Shown here in pieces: positions 8,863-18,470 of a DNA stretch of 53,965 bases. The notes under the pieces were generated by a model. The model saw only the letters and a list, made by a program, of their open reading frames with translations, had not been told where the DNA came from and made no database searches. The stretch comes from RUG023 sp900315435. GTDB taxonomy: Bacteria; Spirochaetota; Spirochaetia; Sphaerochaetales; Sphaerochaetaceae. How positions within the stretch are numbered: the stretch's first letter is position 1; every line of letters starts with the position of its first letter. A program made the position numbers and the translations under genes. The stretch spans positions 1 to 53,965 of the forward strand of contig CADAJJ010000014.1 of assembly GCA_902788205.1 (NCBI GenBank), read 5' to 3'.

Positions 8863-10595
8863 TGGAACATTGGCAGATGGAGAGCCTGTACGGGAATGTC
8901 GATTCTCCGCGCTTTCAGGAGGATCTGAAACGGGAAGTGGAGCTCGCCCGGAACCTGCAGGCCGACTTGGAGAACCCCGGCCAGGATTTCGTGGAAGCGC
9001 TGGACCGCTACCAGAAAATCCTGGATATCGACGAGACCCTCGAGGCTTTTGCAAGCTGCATGCAGAGCACAGACACCAGGAGCGCCCTTTTTGCCAAGGG
9101 GGTCAGTCAGGCCGAGGAGGCCTCCCTTGCCGTTGCTGACCTGGAAGTCCATATGTTGCTCTTCGTCCAGAAACGGAAGGACGAGGTAGCCGGACTGACC
9201 AGAAAAGGGGGAAAGCTGGAGGCCTATGCGTTCGTCCTCGGCCAGATGCTCGAACAAGCCGGACATACGATGAGTCCGGAACTGGAAAACCTTGCCAGCG
9301 ATTTGGGTCGTTCCGGCACCGAAGCTTTCCGCAGGCTCCAGGACACGGTCAGTTCCCAGGCGGAGATCGGATGGGGTGACGGAAAACGGACCGGTACCCA
9401 GCTGCGTGGCTATGCGTTCAGTCCGGACCGAGAGTTGCGCCGAATCGCCTTTGAACGGGAAACCGCCCTGTGGAAGGAGCATGCGCCGGTTTTCGCCGCG
9501 GCCCTCAACGGCGTCAAGGGTACCACGATCACCTTGGATGGACGAAGGGGATGGAAGAGCCCGTTGGAGCGCTCGGTCAGCCAGTCCCGGCTTGATCCGC
9601 TCACCTTCCATGCGCTGATCGATACCCTGAAGGAGAGCCTTCCGGTCTTTCGCCGCTACCTTGCCGTCAAGGCCAAGGCGCTCGGATTGGAGAAACTGGC
9701 ATTCTACGACCTGTTCGCCCCGGTAGGGGAAGGGAGTACCCGTTATACCTATGGGGAGGCGCAGGAATTTGTCGTCAGACAGGTTTCCGCCTTCTCGCCA
9801 CGGATGGGCAGTTTCATGCGGGACGCTTTCCGCAAGGGTTGGGTCGACCCGATGCCCCATGCCGGCAAGGTGGGCGGCGCCTTCGACACCGCCTTTCCGC
9901 TTTTCGGGGAGAGCCGCGTGCTTGCCAACTTTGACGGCACCTACAACGGGGTGTCGACCTTCGCCCATGAGCTGGGCCACGCCTTTCATGACAGCATCGT
10001 CCTGCCGTTGCCCAGCTTGCTGAGGACCTATCCGATGACGTTGGCGGAGACCGCGTCGATTTTCAGCGAGTTCGTCACCCTCAAGGGCGCTCTGGAGGAA
10101 AGCACCTCCAGAGGAGAGCGGGTGATGCTGGAGGACCAGTTCCTGCAGAACGCCTGCCAGGTCTGCGTCGACATCCTTTCCCGCTTCCTGTTCGAGGACG
10201 AGGTTTTCCGCCTGCGCAAAGAGGGGGAGGTTCCGGTCGACACGCTCTGCAAGGTGATGGTCAAGGCACAGCAAGACACCTACGGCCCGCTGTCGGCCTA
10301 TCATCCCTACATGTGGACGATGAAGAGCCATTATTACAGCAGCGATTTCAGCTACTACAACTATCCCTACGCTTTCGGACAGCTTTTCGGCCTGGGCCTT
10401 TACCGGGTCTACGAGGCGGATCCTGCCCGTTTCGAGGAGAAATACGTCACGTTGCTTTCCGCAACCGGCAGCCAGGATGCGGCCACCTGCGCCGCATCGA
10501 TCGGCCTGGACATCCGCGACAAACGGTTCTGGGAGGAAAGCGTCTCGGTCATCCAAGGCTTCGTGGAGGCCTTTGCCCATGATTGTGCAAACTGA
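8862..10595 (+). CDS. pepF: M3-family oligoendopeptidase (PepF-like)
   Basis: 577 residues, normal for PepF/M3B oligoendopeptidases (about 600). The zinc motif is HELGH (His369-Glu370-x2-His373), with a downstream glutamate in LAETASIFSE as third ligand. The N-terminal half is the helical lid typical of these cytosolic enzymes, which cut short peptides. Translation is coupled to the NtrC-type regulator (TAATG). It overlaps the rRNA methyltransferase start by 17 bases, so the genes from the kinase to nadE may form one long transcript. The symbol is by family, not by proven specificity. Confidence 0.88.
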
Positions 10596-11709
10596 GAATC
10601 TGGTGCAGGGAGGGCTCGCTCTGGCGAAGGATCCCGAAGGAAAGATCCTGCTGGTGGACGGAGCCTTGAGCGGAGAGACGGTCGACGTCCAGGTGGACCG
10701 GACGACTTCCACTGTCGGTTTCGCCCACGTGACCAATATCCTTTCCGCCAGTCCAGCCCGTGTCTTTCCTGCCTGCCCTGTCTACCAGTCCTGCGGGGGT
10801 TGCAATCTCCAGCACTTGGCTAGCGGCCTGCAGGCGGAAGTGAAGGATGCCTTGGTCAAGGAGAACCTGCGTCGGATCGCCGGGGTGGAGGATGTCCCTT
10901 CCGATCCGGTGGCATCCGGGCCTGCCTGGGGCTGGAGGATCCGTAGCCGGTTCCATGTCGACCTCGTCCATGGCAAAGTGGGGTTCCTTGCTTCCAAGAG
11001 CAACCAGCTGGTCGCCTTGGACGACTGCCCGGTGCTGGTGGGCTCGCTCCGGAACCTGCTCAGGGAAAAGAAGCAGCTCCTTGCCGAGGGGCGGAAGGCG
11101 ATGTTCCAGGGCAAGGGAACCCGAGGGCTCTTCGAAGTGTCCTGCTTCGCTGGGGACGATGGCATCTCGTTTGACGGGAAGCCGGTCCATATCTCGGTCG
11201 CCGGGATCGATTTCCTTGTTTCCGGAAATGTCTTCTTCCAGTCCAACCGTGAGGTGCTGCCTGCCATGGCTTCCTTCATCCGCCGGTGGGGCGAGGGAAA
11301 CCGGGTCATCGACCTGTACAGCGGGGTAGGAACCCTGAGCGCCTTCCTGGGGGAAAGGGAACAGGTGACGCTTGTGGAGAAGAATCCCTCCTGCCGCGTC
11401 CTTGCCTGCAGGAACGTCCCTTGGGGCAAGGCTTTCACCGGGGATGCCGGCCGCTTCAAGGCCAGGGGGCCGATCGACCTGGTGCTGGTCGATCCCCCTC
11501 GGACCGGACTGGACAAGGAGGTTCCCTCCCTGATTGCCTCCTGGAAGCCTGCCAGGGTGCTGTATATGTCCTGCAACAGCGTGACGCTGGCCCGGGATGT
11601 TGCCCGTTTCCTGCAGGTAGGGTATGCTCCGAAGAGGCTTGCGGTATTCGACATGTATCCCCAGACATGGGAGCAGGAAGCCTGCATCGTGCTGGACCGG
11701 AAGGAGTGA
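10579..11709 (+). CDS. 23S rRNA m5U methyltransferase, RlmD/RlmC type
   Basis: 376 residues from the ATG at 10579, which begins a short TRAM-like beta domain; an in-frame start at 10477 would lie deep in the peptidase gene. Four Fe-S cysteines are visible: C66, C72 and C75 in CPVYQSCGGCNLQH, and C150 in DDCP. The SAM domain has DLYSGVGTLS and VDPPRTGLD, and the nucleophile is Cys332 in MSCNSVTLARD. This is the TrmA/RumA family with an iron-sulfur cluster, which methylates uridine C5 in 23S rRNA. Whether the target is U747 or U1939 (E. coli numbering) cannot be told. Confidence 0.9.
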   Translation: MIVQTENLVQGGLALAKDPEGKILLVDGALSGETVDVQVDRTTSTVGFAHVTNILSASPARVFPACPVYQSCGGCNLQHLASGLQAEVKDALVKENLRRIAGVEDVPSDPVASGPAWGWRIRSRFHVDLVHGKVGFLASKSNQLVALDDCPVLVGSLRNLLREKKQLLAEGRKAMFQGKGTRGLFEVSCFAGDDGISFDGKPVHISVAGIDFLVSGNVFFQSNREVLPAMASFIRRWGEGNRVIDLYSGVGTLSAFLGEREQVTLVEKNPSCRVLACRNVPWGKAFTGDAGRFKARGPIDLVLVDPPRTGLDKEVPSLIASWKPARVLYMSCNSVTLARDVARFLQVGYAPKRLAVFDMYPQTWEQEACIVLDRKE

Positions 11710-11712
11710 GGT

Positions 11713-13620
11713 ATGCGTGACGGTTTCATCAAGGTGGCTTTGGGTTCACCCATCGTCCAGGTCGCGGATGTGGCGTACAACGTGGAGCGCGTCAAGGACC
11801 TGGTGGAGCGTGCCGCCAAGGGCGGGGCGCGGCTGGTCGTGCTGCCTGAGCTCTGCCTGACCGGTTATACCTGCGGAGACCTGTTCTTGCAGCAGTCCCT
11901 GCAGGAGGCGGCTGTCGAAGGGCTTTCCTCGGTAGTCCTGTTCAGCCGTGGCTATGACCTGGTCATCGTCGTAGGCCTGCCGTTGGCCCTCGGGTCCCGG
12001 CTCTACAACGTGGCAGCTGTCGTCTACAACGGGAAGATCCTCGGAGTGGTGCCCAAGAGCCATATTCCCAACTATCGGGAATTCTATGAGCGGCGCTGGT
12101 TTTCCCCGGCTCCGGAAGAAACGGCGGAAATTTCCCTCTGCCGTCAGGTGGTTCCCTTCGGTTCCCGCCTGCTTTTCTGCTGCGCGGCTCTCAGGGACTT
12201 TACCTTCGGGGTGGAGATTTGCGAAGACCTCTGGGTTCCCCGTTCTCCGTCGGTCGATCTTGCCCTTGCGGGAGCGACGGTGATCCTGAACCCGAGCGCG
12301 AGCGACGAGCTGGTGGGAAAGACCGAGTATCGCAGGAACCTGGTGGCCATGCAGAGCGCCAAGCTTGTCTGCGCCTACTTGTATGCCGACGCCGGCTTCG
12401 GGGAATCCTCGACCGACTTGGTCTTCGCCGGCCACGACCTGGTCTGCGAGAATGGCGCCGTTCTGGCTGAAAGCTATGGCCAGCCCGGGGCTTTGGTGAT
12501 GACGGAGATCGATGTGGGCCGGCTCGCTTTGGAGCGCAGACGGATGACTACCTTCGATGAGCCGCACGAGGAGGTGAAGGTTGTCTCCTTCGCCCTGCCG
12601 TTGAGCGATACGTCACTGACCCGTCGCTTCAGCCCGAAGCCCTTCGTCCCCGAGGATGACCGGGAACGCTCGGCCCGATGCGAGCAGATTCTCAGCCTGC
12701 AGAGCATGGGGCTGGAGAAGCGGCTTGCCCATATCCAGTGCCGGAAGGTGGTCATCGGCCTTTCCGGCGGTTTGGACTCGACGCTTGCCTTCCTGGTCTG
12801 CGTGCGCGCCTTCGACCATCTCCATCTGGATCGTAGCGGCATCTATGCGGTGACCATGCCGGGTTTCGGTACCACCAGGCGTACCAAGAGCAACGCGACC
12901 AAGCTTGCCGAGGCATTGGGGACCTCGATCCGCGAAGTTCCTATCGGAATGGCGGTGGAACAGCACTTCAAGGATATCGGCCATGACCCGGAAGTGACCG
13001 ACGTCACCTACGAGAACAGCCAGGCACGGGAGCGCACCCAGATCCTGATGGATCTTTCCAACCAGGTTGGCGGAATTGTCGTCGGCACCGGCGACCTTTC
13101 CGAACTGGCCCTTGGTTGGGCCACCTACAACGGGGACCACATGTCGATGTACGGGGTCAACGCGTCGGTGCCCAAGACGCTGGTGCGTCTGTTGGTTGCC
13201 CATGTCGCCCAGGGGGAGGAGGATCCGGTCAAGGCCATCCTGGAGGACGTGATCGCCACGCCGGTGAGTCCGGAACTGCTGCCGGCCAAGGCTGACGGGA
13301 CGATCAACCAGGTGACCGAGGATATCGTCGGTCCCTACGAGCTGCATGACTTCTTCCTCTATTATCTGGTCCGTTGGGGCTTTTCGCCCCGCAAGATCTG
13401 GCGCATCGCCCGTGCGACCTTCCAGGATTCCTACCCGGAAGAGGTGCTGCGCAAATGGTTGAAGAACTTCTACAAGCGCTTTTTCCAGCAGCAGTTCAAG
13501 CGTTCCTGCCTGCCCGACGGCCCGAAGGTGGGCTCGGTAGCCCTTTCCCCAAGGGGTGACTGGCGCATGCCCAGCGATGCCTCGGTGGCGCTGTGGATGC
13601 GCGAGATCGACCTGCTCTAG
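11713..13620 (+). CDS. nadE: Glutamine-dependent NAD+ synthetase
   Basis: 635 residues, the length of the two-domain enzyme. The N-terminal nitrilase-type glutaminase has the triad Glu46, Lys115 (VVPKSHIPNY) and Cys170 (VEICEDLW). The C-terminal synthetase has the ATP pyrophosphatase loop SGGLDS (351-356). It converts nicotinate adenine dinucleotide to NAD+ using ammonia channelled from glutamine. It follows the methyltransferase by 3 bases and is probably the last gene of that unit, because a promoter for the next gene begins 8 bases after its stop. Confidence 0.95.
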   Translation: MRDGFIKVALGSPIVQVADVAYNVERVKDLVERAAKGGARLVVLPELCLTGYTCGDLFLQQSLQEAAVEGLSSVVLFSRGYDLVIVVGLPLALGSRLYNVAAVVYNGKILGVVPKSHIPNYREFYERRWFSPAPEETAEISLCRQVVPFGSRLLFCCAALRDFTFGVEICEDLWVPRSPSVDLALAGATVILNPSASDELVGKTEYRRNLVAMQSAKLVCAYLYADAGFGESSTDLVFAGHDLVCENGAVLAESYGQPGALVMTEIDVGRLALERRRMTTFDEPHEEVKVVSFALPLSDTSLTRRFSPKPFVPEDDRERSARCEQILSLQSMGLEKRLAHIQCRKVVIGLSGGLDSTLAFLVCVRAFDHLHLDRSGIYAVTMPGFGTTRRTKSNATKLAEALGTSIREVPIGMAVEQHFKDIGHDPEVTDVTYENSQARERTQILMDLSNQVGGIVVGTGDLSELALGWATYNGDHMSMYGVNASVPKTLVRLLVAHVAQGEEDPVKAILEDVIATPVSPELLPAKADGTINQVTEDIVGPYELHDFFLYYLVRWGFSPRKIWRIARATFQDSYPEEVLRKWLKNFYKRFFQQQFKRSCLPDGPKVGSVALSPRGDWRMPSDASVALWMREIDLL

Positions 13621-13627
13621 AGATGAT

Positions 13628-13657
13628 TTGCCATACCCGCAGGGAATGCATTATAGT
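13628..13657 (+). promoter_or_regulatory. Promoter for the paired beta-barrel genes
   Basis: -35 TTGCCA at 13628-13633, an 18-base spacer and -10 TATAGT at 13652-13657. A strong SD (GAGGAGGGGAA, 13669-13679) and the ATG at 13685 follow. Confidence 0.65.
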
Positions 13658-13684
13658 TTTTTCCTGCGAGAGGAGGGGAAGAAG

Positions 13685-14281
13685 ATGAGCAAACGATGGA
13701 TGGCGCTACTGGCCATCGTCACCTTGAGCATGGCCTCGGCATTCGCCGAAGAGGTGGTTCCCCCGTATGTATCCGTGGGAGTCGGTGGCAACCTCTCCCT
13801 TTCCGTCCCCTTCGAGTCGGCTTCGGTCGCCAACTTCCACCCTTCGCTCGAGGCGAGGGCAAGGGTCCTGTGGTTCGACTTCGCCTTGGTGGGCGAGTAC
13901 ACCCGTCTGGATGACGGCTACAACGAGCTCTCCACGTTCCTGGGTATCGGCATCTGCAATCGGGACGCCCGCAAGCTGAGGATCGGGTTGGAATTCGGTC
14001 CCCGTCTGCGCTGGATCTTGAAGGATGGAGAGGGATACTACCTGGATGGAGACGGAAATCCGAGCCGGGTCGGCAAGAACGTCGATTATCTTTCCTATTC
14101 ACCCGTCGACTATCGCCTGACGGTCGACTATATGCTGAGTAACAATGTGGTGCTGGGCGGGTTTTATCAGGTAGATACCGATTATCGGTTCGAATCCTGG
14201 GAGCGGGTCGTCGACCTGGTCAATCCTGACTGGGAAACCGGCAGACTCGGCTTTACCTGCATGTATTTCTTTGACCTGTAA
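13685..14281 (+). CDS. Small outer-membrane beta-barrel-like protein
   Basis: 198 residues. A signal peptide of about 20 residues ends ASAFA-EE, followed by alternating beta strands and a C-terminus YFFDL. The ATG at 13685 was chosen because it starts the signal peptide just after a strong SD; the open frame reaches back to 13556 but without signal. The segments GLEFGPRLRW, VDYMLSNNVVLGGFYQVDTDYRFE and the last strand resemble the next gene (GFGIGPRVRV, SYMIDTDYTIDE), so the two are tandem paralogues. Transport or structural role unknown. It has its own promoter. Confidence 0.75.
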   Translation: MSKRWMALLAIVTLSMASAFAEEVVPPYVSVGVGGNLSLSVPFESASVANFHPSLEARARVLWFDFALVGEYTRLDDGYNELSTFLGIGICNRDARKLRIGLEFGPRLRWILKDGEGYYLDGDGNPSRVGKNVDYLSYSPVDYRLTVDYMLSNNVVLGGFYQVDTDYRFESWERVVDLVNPDWETGRLGFTCMYFFDL

Positions 14282-14295
14282 GGAGGACTCATCGT

Positions 14296-14910
14296 ATGAA
14301 ACGACTCATCTCCCTGCTCGTGGCGCTGATGTGTGTTTCTGTTTCCGCTTTCGCGGAAATTCTGGACTTCCAGATTGGTGGAACGGCGCTCTACAACGTG
14401 GACGCGGAGAGCATCCAGGAAGACAGCGACGGATTGCTTGATATCGGGAACTACAACTTTGGTCTCGACGCCCGCCTGAAGGCGTTGGTCTTCGAGGGTA
14501 CCGCCCTGTTCCTGTACAACGGCAAGACGACCGCCGCGATCGACGGCCACGAGAGCGAGCGCTACCATGAGACCTCGTTCCTGATGACCGGAGGAGTGGC
14601 CTTCGACATGGTCGACACGGTCCGTCTGGGCTTCGGCATCGGGCCTCGCGTGCGCGTGCTCTCCCGTGGTGGTGACAACTACGTGCTCGCCGACGACAAG
14701 CTGGTTTCCAGTCCTTCGTTCGGAGATATGTGGATCCATGCCCCGTTCACCTACCGGTTCACCTGCGACCTTCTGCTGAAGCCGGTCGCCGTCGGTCTGA
14801 GCTACATGATCGATACCGACTACACGATTGACGAGAACGATGTCGCCGACCTGTTCGGAGTCAAATGGCGGAGCGGGAAGTTCGGTCTTTCCTTGTTGTT
14901 GAACTGGTAA
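14296..14910 (+). CDS. Small outer-membrane beta-barrel-like protein, paralogue
   Basis: 204 residues. The signal peptide ends SAFA-EI. The body has strands ending in aromatic residues, a GIGPRVRV segment and the YMIDTDYTIDENDVADLFG motif shared with the preceding gene, and it ends LLNW. AAGGAGGAC is a good SD ahead of the ATG. Only 14 bases separate it from its paralogue, so both are probably on one mRNA. It looks like an 8-10 strand OM protein by size, but no family was recognised. Confidence 0.75.
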   Translation: MKRLISLLVALMCVSVSAFAEILDFQIGGTALYNVDAESIQEDSDGLLDIGNYNFGLDARLKALVFEGTALFLYNGKTTAAIDGHESERYHETSFLMTGGVAFDMVDTVRLGFGIGPRVRVLSRGGDNYVLADDKLVSSPSFGDMWIHAPFTYRFTCDLLLKPVAVGLSYMIDTDYTIDENDVADLFGVKWRSGKFGLSLLLNW

Positions 14911-14947
14911 AGCCTGGGGAAAACCCGCGGAACGGGCGTTATTGCGC

Positions 14948-14976
14948 TTGCAACTAAAATATTAGTGTGCTAGTAT
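14948..14976 (+). promoter_or_regulatory. uxu operon promoter with operator-like inverted repeat
   Basis: -35 TTGCAA at 14948-14953, exactly 17 bases, -10 TAGTAT at 14971-14976. The spacer contains ACTAAAATATTAGT (14953-14966), an inverted repeat with arms ACTAA/TTAGT. Its position between the two boxes is ideal for repression by the GntR protein encoded in the operon. An SD (CGGAGG) follows before the uxuA ATG. Confidence 0.65.
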
Positions 14977-14998
14977 GGGTCTATACGGAGGAACCACC

Positions 14999-16066
14999 AT
15001 GAAAATGACGTTTCGGTGGTACGGCGACAAGGCTGATACCATCTCGTTGAACCAGATCCGCCAGATTGGCTACGTGAAGGGAATCATCTCGACCCTGTAT
15101 GACATTCCCGCGGGCGAAGTGTGGCCCAGGGAGCGGATTCATGCGCTGAAAACGGAAGTCGAGGCGGAGGACCTTACCCTTGACGGGATTGAGAGCGTCA
15201 ACATCCACGACGACATCAAGATCGGCCTGCCTTCCCGTGACAAGTACATTGAGAATTACATCAAGACTCTCGAGGCGCTGGGTGAAGAGGGCATCCACCT
15301 GGTCTGCTACAACTTCATGCCGGTCTTCGACTGGACCCGTACCGACCTGCGCAAGCCTCGTCCGGATGGCTCGACGGTCATGGCCTACGACCAGAAGTAC
15401 ATCGAGGGCAAGAACCCGCTGGAGTTCGCCGAGGAAATCCGCAAGAATTCCCTTGGCCACGACATGCCGGGATGGGAGCCGGAGCGACTCGCCCATGTCC
15501 TTGACCTGTTTGCGGCATATAAGGATGTCGACGAGGACAAGCTCTTTTCCAACATGGTCTATTTCCTCAAGGCGATCGGACCGGTCTGCGAGAAGTATGA
15601 CATGAAGATGGCCGTCCACCCGGACGATCCTGCCTGGCCGGTCTTCGGCCTGCCCCGCATCGTCCGCAGCAAGGAGACGATCGCCAAGATCCTCAAGGCG
15701 GTCGACAAGCCTTACAACGGCTTGACCTTCTGCGCCGGAAGCCTGGGCACCAATCCGAAGAACGACCTGCCTGGCATCATCCGTTCCTTCCCGGGACGCA
15801 TCCACTTCGCCCATGTGCGCAACCTCCACCACTTCGCCCCTGGAGTCTTCGAGGAGGCTGTCCACCTTTCCAGTGATGGCTCGTTCGACTTGTACGAGAT
15901 CTGCAAGGCGCTCTATGACATCCACTTCGAGGGTCCGATCAGACCGGACCACGGACGCAATCTCTGGGGCGAGCAGTGCATGCCGGGTTACGGGCTGTAT
16001 GACCGCGCCCTTGGCGCCGCCTACATTTGCGGCCTGTGGGAAGCGATCGAGAAGAGCAATCGATGA
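14999..16066 (+). CDS. uxuA: Mannonate dehydratase
   Basis: 355 residues, matching the shorter bacterial UxuA form (about 350-360; E. coli has 394). It dehydrates D-mannonate to 2-keto-3-deoxygluconate in glucuronate breakdown. Family hallmarks: the N-terminal TFRWYG, the VNIHDDIK segment, the CYNFMPVFDWTRTDL block and the C-terminal RPDHGRNLWGE metal-site region. The ATG at 14999 follows the SD CGGAGG; a start at 14975 would overlap the -10 box. It is first in uxuA-gntR-uxuB and overlaps gntR by 4 bases. Confidence 0.93.
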   Translation: MKMTFRWYGDKADTISLNQIRQIGYVKGIISTLYDIPAGEVWPRERIHALKTEVEAEDLTLDGIESVNIHDDIKIGLPSRDKYIENYIKTLEALGEEGIHLVCYNFMPVFDWTRTDLRKPRPDGSTVMAYDQKYIEGKNPLEFAEEIRKNSLGHDMPGWEPERLAHVLDLFAAYKDVDEDKLFSNMVYFLKAIGPVCEKYDMKMAVHPDDPAWPVFGLPRIVRSKETIAKILKAVDKPYNGLTFCAGSLGTNPKNDLPGIIRSFPGRIHFAHVRNLHHFAPGVFEEAVHLSSDGSFDLYEICKALYDIHFEGPIRPDHGRNLWGEQCMPGYGLYDRALGAAYICGLWEAIEKSNR

Positions 16067-16731
16067 GTTTCACCCGTAGCGACCAGATCTATCAGGAGCT
16101 GAAGGGGGATATCCTCTCCCTGAAGCTTGCCCCCGGCACCGAGCTGAAGCTGCAGGAGCTGGTCGACCGCCTGTTGGTCTCCAAGAGCCCGATCCGCGAT
16201 GCCCTGCAACAGCTCAAAAGCGAGGGCCTGGTGGATATCTGGCCGCAGAGCGGCACACGCGTCAGCCTGATAGACCTGTCCCAGGTGGAGGTGGAGCGCT
16301 TGCTCCGGACCACCTTGGAGCAGGAGGCGGTGCGTGGCTTCTGCAAGAAACCGGATGAGCGCGCGCTTGCCCAGATGCGCTTCCTCATCGAGGAGCAGCG
16401 CTGGGCGGCGAACCAGAACGCCTATCTGCATTTCCTGCAGCTGGACGACGCCTTCCACCAGCAGATTTTCATCGGTTGCGGCCTGGGAAGGTTCTGGGAC
16501 ATCATCCAGAACCAGATGGGCAACTACCAGAGAATCCGTATCCTCAGCTTCGAGGAGCCGGAAGTGATTCCTGCTGTGGTGGAAAGCCATAAGAAACTTT
16601 TACGTGCGCTCGAAGAAAAGGATCTCGACGAGGCGTTGCGTCTGGAATCCGGACATGTCCGGAAACTGGATACCGAACTGGGGCCGCTGATGGAGCGGTA
16701 CCCAGGCTACTTCACCAATACAAAGCGATAA
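16063..16731 (+). CDS. GntR/FadR-family regulator of the uxu operon
   Basis: 222 residues. The N-terminal winged helix (about 5-68) has ELVDRLLVSKSPIRDALQQLKSEGLV; the C-terminal all-helical FCD domain includes DDAFHQQIF and the ESHKKLLRAL histidine region used for metal and ligand binding. Proteins of this group (UxuR, ExuR) sense hexuronates. Its place between uxuA and uxuB argues for local autoregulation through the repeat at 14953-14966; this is inference. The start overlaps the uxuA stop (ATGA). Confidence 0.9.
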   Translation: MSFTRSDQIYQELKGDILSLKLAPGTELKLQELVDRLLVSKSPIRDALQQLKSEGLVDIWPQSGTRVSLIDLSQVEVERLLRTTLEQEAVRGFCKKPDERALAQMRFLIEEQRWAANQNAYLHFLQLDDAFHQQIFIGCGLGRFWDIIQNQMGNYQRIRILSFEEPEVIPAVVESHKKLLRALEEKDLDEALRLESGHVRKLDTELGPLMERYPGYFTNTKR

Positions 16732-16745
16732 AAGGAGTACAAACG

Positions 16746-18356
16746 ATGCGTTTGACTACGAAAGGTTTGCAGGATACCAAGGCCTGGCAGGCCAAGGGAT
16801 ACAAGCTTCCCTCTTTCGACCGGGAAGCGATGATCAGGAAGACCAGGGAGAACCCGGTCTGGATCCACTTTGGCGCTGGGAATATTTTCCGCGGTTTCCA
16901 TGCCATGCTGATGCAGAGGCTGCTCGAGGCCGGACTTGCCGACCGCGGCATCATCGTCGGCGAGGGTTTCGACTACGCCATCATCGACGACATCTACCGC
17001 CCGCACGACGATCTTTCCCTGCTGGTCACCCTGAAGGCTGACGGCTCGATCGAGAAGGAAGTGGTCGCCTCTGTCGCCGAGGCTCTTCGCTGCGACAAGA
17101 GCTTTCCCGAGGAGTGGGCTTCGTTCCAGAAGTACTTCGCCAGCGACAGCCTGGAGATGGTCACCTTTACCATCACCGAGAAGGGGTATGCGCTGAAAGG
17201 CAAGGACGGTTCCTATTTCCCGTTTGTCCAGAACGACATCAAGAACGGGCCGGACGGCACTTTAGGCAGCATGGTCAGCAAGCTGACCAGCCTGATGTAC
17301 ACCCGCTACCAGGCCGGCAGGAAACCGCTTGCCCTGGTCTCTACCGACAACTGCTCCCATAATGGCGAGAAGCTCCAGAACGGAGTGCTCACCATCGCCC
17401 GCGAGTGGGTCGCCGCGGGTTTCTGTGAAGCTGGTTTTGTCGACTACCTCCAGAAGCAGGTCGCATTCCCGTGGTCGATGATCGACAAGATTACCCCGAG
17501 GCCCGACAGCAAGGTCAAGGCGATGCTGGAGGCCGACGGCTTCGAGGACACTACCGTGGTGGTCACCGACAAGCATACCTATATCGCCCCGTTCGTCAAC
17601 GCCGAGCAGCCGCAGTACCTGGTCATCGAGAACGACTTCCCGGCCGGTCGCCCCGCTTTGGAGAAGGCTGGTGTCTATCTGACCGACCGCGACACCGTCA
17701 ACAAGGTGGAGCGCATGAAGGTCTGTACCTGCCTCAACCCGCTGCACACTGCCTTGGCGGTTTACGGTTGCCTGCTCGGCTATACGCTGATCGCCGACGA
17801 GATGAAGGACCCGCAGCTGAAGCAGATGGTCAAGACCCTTGGCTACAAGGAAGGCATGCCGGTTGTCACCGACCCGGGCATCCTGAACCCGAAGGCTTTC
17901 ATCGACGAGGTGGTGGAGAAGCGTATCCCCAACCCCTTCATGCCGGATACCCCGCAGCGTATCGCCACCGATACCAGCCAGAAACTGGCCATCCGCTATG
18001 GCGAGACGATCAAGGCCTACCAGGCAAGCAAGACGCTCAAGCTGGACGATCTGGAGATCATTCCTCTCGTCTTCGCCGGCTGGTGCCGTTATCTGATGGC
18101 GGTCGATGATGAAGGCAAGGCCTTCACGCCGTCCAGCGATCCTCGCCTCGAGGAGGAGAGCGCCTACCTGAAAGGTGTCAAACTGGGGGACAAGGGTCCC
18201 TTTGACACGGTCCTCCATCCGATTCTCTCGGACGCGACGCTCTTCGGTGTCGACCTGGAGAAGGCCGGTCTGGCTAAGAAGGTGGTCGCCTATTTCACCG
18301 AACTGGTGGCCGGAAAGGGTGCGGTCCGCAAGACGCTGGCCAAGTACGTGAAATGA
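16746..18356 (+). CDS. uxuB: Fructuronate reductase (mannitol dehydrogenase family)
   Basis: 536 residues. The N-terminal NAD-binding region contains IHFGAGNIFRGF (about 39-50), and the C-terminal domain has the CTCLNPLHTALAVYG signature of the long-chain mannitol dehydrogenase family. Together with uxuA it makes the standard pair: fructuronate to mannonate, then to ketodeoxygluconate. It is longer than E. coli UxuB (486), as seen in many anaerobes. SD AAAGGAG. A mannitol or tagaturonate substrate is possible by family but unlikely by context. A terminator follows directly. Confidence 0.88.
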   Translation: MRLTTKGLQDTKAWQAKGYKLPSFDREAMIRKTRENPVWIHFGAGNIFRGFHAMLMQRLLEAGLADRGIIVGEGFDYAIIDDIYRPHDDLSLLVTLKADGSIEKEVVASVAEALRCDKSFPEEWASFQKYFASDSLEMVTFTITEKGYALKGKDGSYFPFVQNDIKNGPDGTLGSMVSKLTSLMYTRYQAGRKPLALVSTDNCSHNGEKLQNGVLTIAREWVAAGFCEAGFVDYLQKQVAFPWSMIDKITPRPDSKVKAMLEADGFEDTTVVVTDKHTYIAPFVNAEQPQYLVIENDFPAGRPALEKAGVYLTDRDTVNKVERMKVCTCLNPLHTALAVYGCLLGYTLIADEMKDPQLKQMVKTLGYKEGMPVVTDPGILNPKAFIDEVVEKRIPNPFMPDTPQRIATDTSQKLAIRYGETIKAYQASKTLKLDDLEIIPLVFAGWCRYLMAVDDEGKAFTPSSDPRLEEESAYLKGVKLGDKGPFDTVLHPILSDATLFGVDLEKAGLAKKVVAYFTELVAGKGAVRKTLAKYVK

Positions 18357-18377
18357 CACCCATCACGGGAACTGACG

Positions 18378-18407
18378 GGGCAGGGCGAAAGTCCTGCCCT
18401 GTTTTTT
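18378..18407 (+). terminator. Terminator of the uxu operon
   Basis: Stem GGGCAGG (18378-18384) with CCTGCCC (18393-18399), a short GAAA-containing loop and a TGTTTTTT tail, 21 bases after the uxuB stop. Confidence 0.85.
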
Positions 18408-18421
18408 CTGGTTGGACGAAG

Positions 18422-18454
18422 AAAAAAAGAACGGGGCCATGCCATGACCCCGTT
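18422..18454 (-). terminator. Terminator of the SecB-like gene
   Basis: On the minus strand AACGGGGTCAT pairs with ATGGCCCCGTT across a 3-base loop, followed by CTTTTTTT. It converges with the uxu terminator on the other strand. Confidence 0.85.
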
Positions 18455-18470
18455 GCGCTGTTTGGGAACA

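Noticed and set aside
14911..14940. Terminator after the beta-barrel pair
   Set aside because: There is a small CCCG/CGGG hairpin but no T-run, so it was not called.
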